DNA of 64,000 bases from Paralichthys olivaceus (lineage: Eukaryota; Chordata; Actinopteri; Pleuronectiformes; Paralichthyidae). Both the position numbers and the translations under genes were made by a program. Below, piece by piece: positions 11,844 to 23,016 of the stretch (position 1 is the first letter of the stretch; each line of letters starts with the position of its first letter). The notes beneath the pieces were generated by a model, which saw only the letters and a program-made list of their open reading frames with translations, was not told the origin of the DNA and searched no databases. Location: assembly GCF_024713975.1 (NCBI RefSeq), contig NC_091093.1, positions 31,783,501 through 31,847,500 on the forward strand. The letters run 5' to 3'.

Positions 11844-14800
11844 ATGAGAAAGAGGTAAAATGAACTTTGTTTTTCTGACGATGCACAGTCATGATAGTTA
11901 AAACATGTTAACTTAACATGTCAGATTACTCATGATAGTTAAAACATGTTAACTTAACATGTCAGATTACTCATGATAGTTAAAACATGTTAACTTAACC
12001 ACGTTAGTCATGATAGTTAAAACATGTTAACTTAACCACGTTAGTCATGATAGTTAAAACATGTTAACTTAACATGTCAGATTACTCATGATAGTTAAAA
12101 CATGTTAACTTAACCACGTTAGTCTTGATAGTTAAAACATGTTAACTTAACATGTCAGATTACTCATGATAGTTAAAACATGTTAACTTAACCACGTTAG
12201 TCATGATAGTTAAAACATGTTAACTTAACATGTCAGATTACTCATGATAGTTAAAACATGTTAATTTAACATGTCAGATTAATCATGATAGTTAAAACAT
12301 GTTGGTTAAACCAGAAAGAGGTAAAATGAACTTTGTTTTTCTGACGATGCACGGTCATGATAGTTAAAACATGTTAACTTAACATGTCAGATTACTCATG
12401 ATAGTTAAAACATGTTAACTTAACATGTCAGATTACTCATGATAGTTAAAACATGTTAACTTAACCACGTTAGTCATGATAGTTAAAACATGTTCACTTA
12501 ACCAAGTCAGATTACTCATGAGAGAGAGAGAGAGAGAGAGAGAAAAGCAACACAGTTATTGACATGTATTAAAATAAAGAATGACGGACAGAGAGAAGTG
12601 GAGAAGTGCTCAGTGCATGATGGGAGTTCCCCCTCAGTGCATGATGGGAGTTCTCCCAGCAATCTAGACCCATAGCAGCATAACTAAGTGATGGTTCAGG
12701 ACCTGATCCAGAACTATAGACTTTATCAAAGAGGAACGTTTTAACTTTAAATGTAGAGATGGTGTCTGACTCTAGAACCATGACAGTCACACATGTTAGT
12801 CACACATGTTAGTCACACATGTTAGTCACACATGTTAGTTAAACCACGATAGTAAAACGTGTTAGTTAAACCATAATTAAACCCATTCGGTTGATAAATA
12901 AGGCCGGTTCGGTGATTGGCATCACCTCAGACTCACTTGAGGTCACCTTATTAAAGAGGGTTAGGAGGAAGGACCGAGCTTCAAACAGTCATGTGCTCTG
13001 AAGGCGTCACTGACACAGTGATATTAACAGTGTTCTACTGAACGACTAAAAGGTTTTTTATTCCAGCAGCGGAGATTATTTAATAAACATTTTTAGTTGT
13101 GGGCTGGATCCATGGCTTCTATCAGTGATGGGGTTTTTATCATTTTGATGCGTCCTGTGAATGTAATGTTTGTGTTCTTCTTCATTTAATCAGTGAGGTG
13201 CTGGCAGCAGAGGCGGTGTCGTGCCTGAACAAAGCTCTGTGTCATCTGAAGGACATCTGGGAGGAGATTGGGATCCCGGAGGACCAGAGACTACAGAGAA
13301 CAAATGTGGTTAAGAACCACATCAAGGTAACACACGGACAATGTGGCCTTCTGCAGCTCACTTGACAATACCGTCTGTTCTCTGGAGTATACATTTGAAA
13401 AATGTCGAAGAGAAACACCACTAACAAGACGGCAGAGACAAGTCGTCAAACGTGTGGGAACCTTTTACATTGAAGCCTTCAGAGACTGTTAACTGCAAAA
13501 TTAAAAAAATGATTTCACATAGAACAGCGACAATATTGTGGAATGAACCTGAAGAGAAAACATGAGGGAGCCAGTCTTCTTCTCTTGGTTTACTGATGGA
13601 TTGTAAACAACGTTAAGGTTCATACCACAGTGATGTTGTGCTGCTACTGTATGTCATGTCAGCTTTGCACAGGTTTTCTTTGAGGCTTTGATGTAAAATG
13701 TTCACACACTTTTAATGAGATTACCGACTCAACAATGAGAGGGAGATGGTCGAGAGACCAAAAGACTAAATGAAGAGAGGGAGCTGCGATATCGAAATGT
13801 TCCAAAGCAGAACAACAACCTGTTGGAAGATGTTGCGTTGCTCAGTTTAGTGTAAATACAGACATGAATTCAGCCCAGTGCAGCTGCTCTGCTGTGAGAG
13901 ACACTTCAGAAAAAGTCAAAATAATCTTCTTTCCTAACGACTATTGCTTGACCCCGATGTACTGATGGTACTAATGAAGCAGCCTTTTTAGTTTTTTACA
14001 TCTTTACCACGGACATTTTATTGAAACTAGATGCTGTGTATGATGGGTTTCCAAACACATTAATCTGTATCCATGTCGGCCAAAATGATCCCCAGAATAA
14101 TCATTGACTGGATATTTTGATATATACACATCATTGTTCTGTATTATATGTAATTCATGTATGTATATCCACCAGGGCTTACTAGAAATGATGATCAAAG
14201 AAGAGGAGTGTCTGAAGAAGAGGCTCCTCAGCAGCATTCACACATGCAGGACAGAAATGGAGAAACTCTGCCTAGAACTTCAGCTGCCTGTGTTTGAGGT
14301 AACAATGTTTTCAGTGTTGGAATAATTCAGAAATCATTCAGAAAGAATTCAACGTTTCTTACACATTCTATTCCAGATTGATGACAGAAGGATCATTAAG
14401 TGTCATATGTCTCAAACAGTATTAACCTGCTTACTCACTGTTCATTTCATTCTGAAACTATTGGTGACACAAGTTAATACAAAATACTAAATCTGATCCT
14501 GATGATCAGATTTACGAACTGTGACGACAGTTCAGCTTTGAAGAAAAAAGCTTGAGATGGAGAAATGTCTTAAATTTGTTCTCTGCATATTCAGGAAGAG
14601 GAGGGTGTTAGCATGCTCCAGCAAGAGAAGAACATCCGCACACAGGTGGAGGCCCTGATGAAGGAGAGGACTCGTAGGATGCAGCAGCTGAAGGATCTGC
14701 TGGAGCAGGACCAGGACCTGTGCGACATCTTGTGCTCAATGCCATACGGCATCGCTCCGGAATCTGTGCCGTCACCGGAACAACTGGAGAACTTCAGCCA

Positions 14801-17800
14801 GCACATCACCAATCAGAGCACAGAGAAGGTGGGAGCTTGTTGTCTTACATGCCCTGAAAATAAAAAGGACACAGTATAATCTGTCCCCCTGTCATGTTTA
14901 CAGGCAAAACGTTATGCTGAGTTCATGGACCTGAAAAAGCAGATCATCTCGTACATGGATGAGCTGGATCGCATCCCTGAGACCAGTTTTGAGAAAGACG
15001 TGGTCTGTGAGGATGAGGACTCGTTTTGTCTTTCCAGCGACAATATTACAGCGCTCAAGCTGCTCCTTTGTCAGGTACCGTAATTTTTTATAACATTATA
15101 CTGAGTATTTGTTGTCTTAACATACTTTTACAGCCTGCTGTAGGCGATATTACTTCTATAAAATGTCTTATGTTATTTTATGTAAACTTGGTATTCAGTT
15201 AATAATATTCTTATAGTTAATCCATTTATCCATCCAGTTCCTTCTGTTTATCCAGGTTGGGATAAAATATAGTTTTGGTAATCATTGCTTTTTCTCCTGA
15301 ATATTGAATAAATGCATTTTGTTGATAATAATAATATGAGTTTTCAGAGAAATCTCTGTCTGTGTCTCCCATATCTGGAGAACTATGAGCTTCACACTTG
15401 TTACGTGTGTTGAACGAGATATGTTGAATATTAATACAAATGAAATAAGTGCTCTGTAGCAGCAGCGGCTGGGACTCATCAATTTAAGTTACATTGTCAA
15501 TTAATTCTCCAGTTGGGGGTTCTACAGCTCTATTACCACTTGGGTTAAAGGTATAATTCAAAACCAGCGAACACTGTCAAAGCTGCAGAGTTATGAACTG
15601 ATGCCACTTTTCTGCCATTTTGATGCTGCAGCTGGAGGAACGAAAGGCAGAGAATGAGGCGATGTGTGAGACTCACAGAGAGAAGATCCAGCAGCTGTGG
15701 GAGCGACTGCAGGTTCCTCAGGAGGAGAGAGGTGCCTTCAGTGAGCATATGGTCACATCCAAGAAGAGGAACCTTGAGGCTGTGAGAGGACTTTTAGTTC
15801 ATGTCTGTCAAACACCATCTGTGGTCGCCAGCACTGTGGCTGCTGTTTTTGCTGTTTTGGCAACACTTTTAGTTTTCTGTTTCAGTTACAAGGAGAAGTT
15901 GAGCGTCTGGAGGAGCTCAAATTGTTAAACATCCGTAATGTCACAGATGCCATCCGCTCCGAGATCGCTGTGTTTTGGGAAAAGTGCTTCTTCAGCACCG
16001 ACCAGCGACAGGCCTTTGCACCATATCTTAGTGGTGGGTTCACATCTTGTTTTCAGCCACTATAAGTTGAATGATGCTTAAGTTTGTATCAGTGTTGACA
16101 TTTAAGGTGACATCAACTGTTGTAGAGGATTTTACTGAGGAGCTGTTGTATCTGCATGATGCTGAGATCCAGCGCTTGAAGCAGCATTATGAAGATCACA
16201 AAGAGCTTTTTGATGGAGTTCAACAATGGGAAGAAAGCTGGAGACTCTTCCAAGAGCTGGAGGTGAGGACACCTCAACAGTAACAGGAATAATTTAGACA
16301 ACAACATTTATACAGATAAAGAATTTACACACGTAGCAGCAGTTCAAATACTCAAAATATATTTTTAATCAGGATGGAAAATGATCAGATTTTTCGATTC
16401 TATTTCTGTCAGTCAAAGGCATTAGAGGGTAGAACCAGATCAATTCATTGGCTTCTTATTGCAGATATTCAGTATCTGTAACAGTGTATATAGCTAATGC
16501 GTCACAATAACTTTTTATTAATTTTAAAGAACTGTAAAATGTCCCTCAGTATATAATTGATACTATTATTACCTTAAAAAATCTTTTCTGTATCATGGAG
16601 TGATTTTAAACATCTGATGGTCCAGCTTTTCACTTTTTCCCTTCAAGATCAGCACATTATGTTTGCATGAAATGTTTAATGATATGATGAATATTTCAGC
16701 TTCATGCCAGAGAGGATTGTCTCATATTCTGTCTCTTTAAACTTTCTGGCTGTCAGAAAAAAGCCACAGATCCGGCAAGATTCACAAATAGAGGAGGGAA
16801 TCTTCTCAAAGAGGAGAAACAGAGGTCTGAGCTGCATAAAAGTCTGCCCAAGGTAAGAAGGACACCTATTATTATCGTCCAGACTGAAAATATCTTGTAA
16901 CATTTCTCAAGAATTTGACAGTGTGTGTGTTTTTTAGCTTGAAAGGAAATTAAAAGCCCAGATAGATGGGTGGGAGAGTGAACAGGGTCGGGAGTTTCTG
17001 GTAAACGGACAGAAGTTTCTGAAGTATGTGGAGGAACAGTGGGAACTGCACCGACTAGAGAAAGAAAAGGAGAAAGAAGAAAGGGTAAACATGTTATTTT
17101 GTATCAAAGATTTAGTCCGTATGTTGCCTTAGAAATGTGTTGACACTTCTTTACATACTCTAAACAGCATTTGAAGAGGACCAAACAGACTGAGGAGGAT
17201 ATGCTGTATGGAACAGCTGTGCGAACACCGACCAAACACAGATTCCTGGGCACCACCACACCAAATAATAAATCACGAAAGGTTGTGACCTCTATTTGTT
17301 GTTTTTCCTGTTTGAGCCGATACACATTCATTCTATTCAGTGATGTGACACACTCCCTGTCTCTCTCAGCAGTTTAATGCCACTTCCAGTATTTCTAGTG
17401 CCACCTCCAACAGCACCATGCGCTCCGTCTATGGTGGAACTGTCTGTCGCTCCCCTGTGCCCCGCCCACCTCTCTCTGCAAACAAGGTGGGTTTCACATT
17501 AAAGAGAAAACAAGTCAAATCAGAGCTGCTAAAAGCAGCAATGGGCCGTGGCTGGGCATGTCCTTCTCCCTCAAGCGTCCTCAAGCGTCCTTGGGCCCCT
17601 TGAAAGGTGCTATAAAAATGTTTTTGAGGATGAATGTGTTGCTACTCCACCCAGCATTTTGCTTGAGCAAACATGAGCAGCTATTGTACATCACCCAGGG
17701 CTAGAATTCACAACCTCAGGTCTGATGACTGCGCTGCTCTGAAGTTAAATTGAACTCATTAGGAGAAGTATCTGTGGTGATCATTGTTGATCTTGTGACG

Positions 17801-20246
17801 TAACTTCAAACACATCAACATTTAAATAAGCTACACAAATCCTTTAATATCTTTGATTTATTATCTGGGCAGCAGCATAATTTGCCAAATATATTGACAT
17901 GCAGATTGTGAATGTATGGCACATGGAACAACAATTTGTCGCAGTTCAAGCCGTCTTTTGCGATACGTATATCACATGTCATATCGCGATGCAGATACAT
18001 TTTCGATATGTCGTGCAGCCCTACAGAAAAAAGCACAAACACTATTTTCAGGACATTTTTCATTCTGATTCTGATTCTGATTCTGATTGTTAATGTCTGA
18101 AAACAACTTTAGTCTTGTGCTGAACTCTAAAAAGACTTTACTGCATTGTGTAGTTTAGGAGGTCTGACTTGTCTCACCTGTTTTTCACTGCTTTGTGTTT
18201 TCTAGTGTCCAGCGGCACGAACACCAGGAGGCGGTAAACCCCCCCAACCCAGACTGCAGGGCTGTAACAAAGAAAACGAGGCTCAGTTGAAGGGAATCCC
18301 TCTGAGTGGTGCGTTGCTGACCCCCGCTAGTCCACAGCGTAACTTCAGCATAGCTTCTGTTGCCAGCACATATTCAGAGTTTGTGGTAATTTAAACTTTT
18401 GTCTCTAATTTCTTTTCTCTGCTTCTATTTAATTCTGTGCCAGAACACATTGAAGTCTATGATTGAAGTTTCTGGTGATGTTCAAATTGCTAATGATATA
18501 AATTTATGTTTTAGAGGGACTTGGTCAACAGTGAATCTGTTCAGTCAAGGTGTGTTTGGAGTTTTAAAACCTCGTGTGATGCTCACTCATCTCTTTTATC
18601 TTAACTGCATGTCTCTAATCAGAGGACAGATTTCCTTTTATGAATAACATTATGTTTTGACTTAGATAGGAACAGTTACATGACTACTGACACTCCCACA
18701 TTTCTTTAGTGTTTGTGTGTGCTTCAGTTCATTCATTAGAGATGACTACACACAAACTGCAAGTCCAAAGTGTTGACCCTGACAAATTATATTTGAGGGG
18801 ACGGGGTACTAGGCCCGGGGCAGACACCCAGGGAGCCATGTGCAGCTCCACTTAGTTTGTGCTGTGCACTGTCGACCGAGCCAAACCGCGGGTGCCCCAC
18901 CATCTCCTCCGGCTCTCCATACATACTGTATGTAACATTCAGTTGTTTTTACCCAGGCTGAGTTTACTCACATGTCCGATGCGATGGTCTGTACACACCT
19001 GGTATTAAAATGTGTTTTCTGTGATCTCAAGTGGACAGACCCCATTCAGAGGTGGTCTGAGCCACATGTGTCCACATTCTTTTAAGCAGTGTGAACACAG
19101 ATCCGTCCTGGGCCACATATGAAGGACATCGTCCTCAGCTGACGTCTCTGAGCTGCTGCAGTTTCACTAAGAATCGAACATGTTTTTTCTCTTCTTGTTG
19201 ATTTGATCAGCACATCGACACTGATCAGCACATTATGATCCATACTTTCCTTAAATTGGTCAAATCTTTCTTCACAGCTGCCCAAGATTCATTCAGACTC
19301 TCCTGACTCGTCTCTCCCTCTCTTTCTCTGGCTCGTGTCACACACACACACATGCACCCACCCACACAGTGACATCGGACACATCCGTAAACTCCGACTT
19401 GGTCAAAACAACATTGTTGGTCTCAAGTAACACAAATGATGTACGTATTCATTTGCATGTAGTGTTAGAGTTGAGCAAGGGAAATGAGATCCGATCACAG
19501 GTGAGCACAGGTGTGAGCACGCTTACTTAACGCTGGCCACTCATGATCGAATCTCTCTGGACGGATGTTAATGTGGATAGTTGAGCACACATAGAAAGTA
19601 GTATTTCATGACATACACAAACTGAAATGGAAATAATATGGAGTATGTACGGTTATGGTATCGATCTCTCAAATTCTGAGCCTCCATTTGTTCCCAAAGT
19701 TCAAGAATCATACAAAATTTTTGAAGAAAGGAGGTAAAGAGACAAAGTGACTATCAACTGAATGAATTAAGGCCTGATGGAAACATGAGTTCAGTGTCTG
19801 TAGTTTAATTCTAAGTTTAAGACCTGGTAGTGAGACACTGTAATGATCCTCACTGACACTAGTCCTTTATGTCTCAGTGAGACACTGTAACTAGTCTTTA
19901 TGTCTCAGTGAGACACTGTAACTAGTCTTTTATGTCTCAGTGAGACACTGTAACTAGTCTTTATGTCTCAGTGAGACACTGTTTGAATTATGTTTGGCTT
20001 TAAATTTTAGAATTGAAGTAGGTCAATCTATATTTCCATTATCAGCAACTTAATCCACTAATTTTTAACACGTTTGTCTGTTAAATTTATAAAAGACGTG
20101 AAAATAATAACTAATAAACAGTTCAACTTCACTTTGACAAACTAAGAGATTGTGTCTTCTCACTAATTCCACAGCGAGACCTGTCCAAGGCCTCTGACGC
20201 CAAGATCCAGCACAACATCCTGAACTCCACCAGCAGCAACCTCTGA
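11844..20246 (+). CDS. prc1: PRC1, antiparallel-microtubule bundler of the central spindle
   Basis: Fourteen exons join in frame to 610 aa (human 620): 11844-11854, 13194-13326, 14176-14298, 14595-14828, 14904-15074, 15632-15781, 15886-16033, 16126-16262, 16757-16852, 16938-17084, 17168-17281, 17370-17486, 18206-18385, 20175-20246. PRC1 dimerises through an N-terminal coiled coil, cross-links antiparallel microtubules through its spectrin-like domain, and recruits KIF4A and other partners for cytokinesis. The N-terminus (SEVLAAEAVSCLNKALCHL...GIPEDQRLQRT) and the spectrin region (RRTNRG-like FTNRGGNLLKEEKQR; VNGQKFLKYVEEQWELHRLEKE) are clear. CDK1 sites TP at Thr470 and Thr481 fall at the human positions. 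The basic, Ser-rich tail ends ILNSTSSNL. The start lies 11 bp before the first donor. Intron 1 holds a large minisatellite. Acceptor 12 is CAGCAG and could be used either way. Confidence 0.97.
11885..12513. repeat. Minisatellite in PRC1 intron 1
   Basis: About 15 units of 37 or 41 bp: CATGATAGTTAAAACATGTTAACTTAAC followed by either CACGTTAGT or ATGTCAGATTACT. The GTTAAAACATGTTAAC core is near-palindromic. At 12313-12365 the array is interrupted by a copy of the exon-1 end, splice donor and first intron bases (compare 11847-11898), so the array arose partly by duplicating the exon-intron junction. Confidence 0.9.
12519..12544. repeat. GA microsatellite, PRC1 intron 1
   Basis: (GA)n of about 12 repeats directly after the minisatellite. 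Confidence 0.9.
12598..12670. repeat. Short direct repeat, PRC1 intron 1
   Basis: CAGTGCATGATGGGAGTTC occurs twice (about 12611 and 12636). A separate (GTTAGTCACACAT)n run follows at 12786-12840. Confidence 0.7.
17366..17372 (+). other. Tandem NAGNAG acceptor, PRC1 exon 12
   Basis: CTCTCAGCAG gives two in-frame acceptors three bases apart. Using the first includes one extra Gln (QFNATSS); using the second starts at Phe. Both keep the frame. Confidence 0.6.
17820..18024. repeat. hAT-like short element in PRC1 intron 12
   Basis: Ends in ATGTCGTGCAGCCCTAC, whose reverse complement starts TAGGGCTGCACGAC. I recognise this terminal sequence from abundant non-autonomous fish elements. The internal TATCGCGATGCAGATAC and TTTGCGATACG runs fit the same family. 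The left boundary is not clear. A separate (TTCTGA)n microsatellite follows at 18062-18090. Confidence 0.5.
18780..19100. repeat. Dispersed repeat in PRC1 intron 13
   Basis: The block CACACCTGGTATTAAAATG...GTGATCTCAAGTGGACAGACCCC...GAGGTGGTCTGAGCCAC resembles a shorter copy in NDUFS3 intron 3 (28025-28145, TTCACACCTGATATCAACATCC...GATCAGAAGTGATTGGGGTC). Probably an old short interspersed element. The family is not identified. Confidence 0.45.
19853..19985. repeat. Minisatellite in PRC1 intron 13
   Basis: Four near-identical units of about 33-34 bp: GTCTCAGTGAGACACTGTAACTAGTCTTTAT. TCTCAGTGAGA is a perfect inverted repeat within each unit. Confidence 0.85.
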
Positions 20247-20720
20247 CCCCTCCACTCTGATGTGACTGCGTCATTCAAATACAGTACAATGAAGTTTTGT
20301 TAAAGATTGATCACTACCTTTCACTGCTATCAGCTATTTTATATGTAAATGAAGGTAATAATATATTTAGTGTTGAGTCAGTGATAGACAAGGTGTCACT
20401 GTCTGTAAGAGGGCTAATGTTTGTATGATAACTTAAACTAACACTCATTTATTTCAGTTTTTTTTCTATTTTCAGATGTAAAATCTGTCGTCTGCACATT
20501 TTTTAAAACATTAAAGAAAGTTAAGCTTTCTGAGCTTATGCATCTGGGGTCACAGGCCAAATGTATTGAGTACATTGCACTTTCTAAAAACATATATTGC
20601 AGTGCATCAAGTCAATTTTTTCTACATGTATGTATCTGTATATATTTATATCAGTTCCTGTTGTAATAAATGTTTGTCAAAGATGGATTCTGTCATTTAA
20701 GGTTGTTCTTATCACATTGA
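20247..20720 (+). other. PRC1 3' UTR
   Basis: Non-coding AT-rich sequence after the stop. Candidate polyadenylation hexamers are ATTAAA (20510-20515) and AATAAA (20665-20670). Around 20680-20735 the text TGTCAAAGATGGATTCTGTCATTTAAGGT is shared, imperfectly, with 39150-39205, indicating a small dispersed repeat. Confidence 0.5.
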
Positions 20721-21275
20721 CATATGATCAAGTTCATGTTTCTGATCAGTTTAAGTTGCTTTACCAACTACCTAAGAACTCAAAGAAACACTTGTTCTAT
20801 TGACCAGTGAGGATCAAATCTTCATCCTCACGTGTTTTTCATTAATCTAGTTCAACAGAATTTACAGTGATTAAGTAAAGTAAAGTGTGACTTTCTGGTT
20901 TTTTAAAAACTGAAATAAGGTTAAATCGACTATTTGAAAGGAAGAAGTTCTATGAAAAATCCATGATACTGTCTTTAAGAGGTGGCAAATTATTTTTGAT
21001 TGAGTTGTAAGAGAAATATAGAAAATAAAACTTGTGTAGAACAACTTGTGATTCCCCTGAGTCATTGACTTACTCACTGGACTGTGATCAGCCTTGTATG
21101 CAAACTAAAGCACAGACAGTTTCATCAAATCCAATCAGATAGTTTAATGTAGCATTTCACAATTTTCACATCATCGTATACATCCCCTCCAGAAAAATTA
21201 ATGTGTCTGAACTGTTTTTAGAGTGAAAGAAGTGAACAAACACATTTCTCCCTTATCTTCCTTTTGTCTGATCAG
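20721..21275. other. PRC1-PTPMT1 spacer, nothing recognised
   Basis: AT-rich single-copy-looking DNA with no splice-bounded frame and no repeat I can name. Confidence 0.5.
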
Positions 21276-21279
21276 AGAA

Positions 21280-22640
21280 TAAGATGAAGTGTTAAAAGAG
21301 GTTTCAAGAATAAGATAAAGTGTTAAAAGATGTTTAAAGAATAATATGAAGTTTAAAAGATGTTTAAAGAATAAGATGAAGTGTTAAAGGTTTAAAGAAT
21401 AAGATGAAGTTTTAAAAGATGTTTAAAGAATAAGATGAAGTGTTAAAAGAGGTTTCAAGAATAAGATAAAGTGTTAAAAGATGTTTAAAGAACAAGATGA
21501 ATGTTAAAAGATGTTTAAAGAATAATATGAAGTTTAAAAGATGTTTAAAGAATAAGATGAAGTGTTAAAGGTTTAAAGAATAAGATGAAGTTTTAAAAGA
21601 TGTTTAAAGAATAATATGAAGTTTAAAAGATGTTTAAAGAATAAGATGAAGTGTTAAAGGTTTAAAGAATAAGATAAAGTATTAAAAGAAGTTTCAAGAA
21701 TAATATGAAGTTTAAAAGATGTTTAAAGAATAAGATGAAGTTTTAAAAGATGTTTAAAGAATAAGATGAAGTTTTAAAAGATGTTTAAAGAATAAGATAA
21801 AGTATTAAAAGAAGTTTCAAGAATAATATGAATGTTAAAAGATGTTTAAAGAATAAGATAAAGTGTTAAAAGATGTTTAAAGAATAAGATGAAGTGTTAA
21901 AAGAGGTTTCAAGAATAAGATAAAGTGTTAAAAGATGTTTAAAGAACAAGATGAATGTTAAAAGATGTTTAAAGAATAATATGAAGTTTAAAAGATGTTT
22001 AAAGAATAAGATGAAGTGTTAAAGGTTTCAAGAATAAGATGAATGTTAAAAGATGTTTAAAGAATAATATGAAGTTTAAAAGATGTTTAAAGAATAAGAT
22101 GAAGTGTTAAAGGTTTAAAGAATAAGATGAAGTGTTAAAAGATGTTTCAAGAATAATATGAAGTTTAAAAGATGTTTAAAGAATAAGATGAATGTTAAAA
22201 GATGTTTAAAGAATAATATGAAGTTTAAAAGATGTTTAAAGAATAAGATAAAGTGTTAAAAGATGTTTAAAGAACAATATGAAGTTTAAAAGATGTTTAA
22301 AGAATAAGATAAAGTGTTAAAAGATGTTTAAAGAATAAGATGAAGTGTTAAAAGAGGTTTCAAGAATAAGATGAATGTTAAAAGATGTTTAAAGAATAAT
22401 ATGAAGTTTAAAAGATGTTTAAAGAATAAGATGAAGTGTTAAAGGTTTAAAGAATAAGATAAAGTGTTAAAAGATGTTTAAAGAACAATATGAAGTTTAA
22501 AAGATGTTTAAAGAATAAGATAAAGTGTTAAAAGATGTTTAAAGAATAATATGAAGTGTTAAAAGACGTTTCAAGAACAATATGAAGTGTTAAAAGATGT
22601 TTAAAGAATAAGATAAAGTGTTAAAGGTTTAAATATGAGT
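21280..22640. repeat. 1.36-kb AT-rich minisatellite between PRC1 and PTPMT1
   Basis: More than 45 units of about 24-31 bp built on AAGATGTTTAAAGAATAAGATGAAGTGTTA. Variant blocks (AAGAATAATATGAAGTTTAA; GAGGTTTCAAGAATAAGATAAAGTG) recur in the same order several times, so there is a higher-order repeat of several units. Strongly purine-rich on this strand. No coding function. Confidence 0.95.
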
Positions 22641-22839
22641 AACAGTATGAAGAAATACAACAAACTGAGTTTAAAGCTTGAAACTTTAACCACATTCCCT
22701 CAGTTCATCTAATTCTAGTTTGAATGATTGTAATGGGAGGACATTCTAAAATCTCTGTATAATAAATAATCAAACTCGTAAATGAAAAGAAAAGAAATCA
22801 ATCAAAGAGAAAGGAAGTCACGGTTTTTTCTATTTTAAA

Positions 22840-23016
22840 GGATTTCCACCGGAACCTGCGTCACAACCGGAAAAGGAAGAAAATCCAGCGACGGACACTT
22901 GTTGGTGTGACCCCAGGAGGCACAGGTGTGATTCAGAGACTCAGTTTCTCCACAGCTCGGAGAAGAAGTCCTGACAAACTGAGTCTTTACGTCGCTCTTT
23001 CACACGGAGCTCCGTC
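22840..23016 (+). promoter_or_regulatory. PTPMT1 promoter
   Basis: Two CCGGAA ETS/GABP cores (22849-22854 and 22867-22872) flank TGCGTCAC, a CRE-like half site. This arrangement is common in promoters of mitochondrial genes. Transcription start is inferred to be about 22900. Confidence 0.5.
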
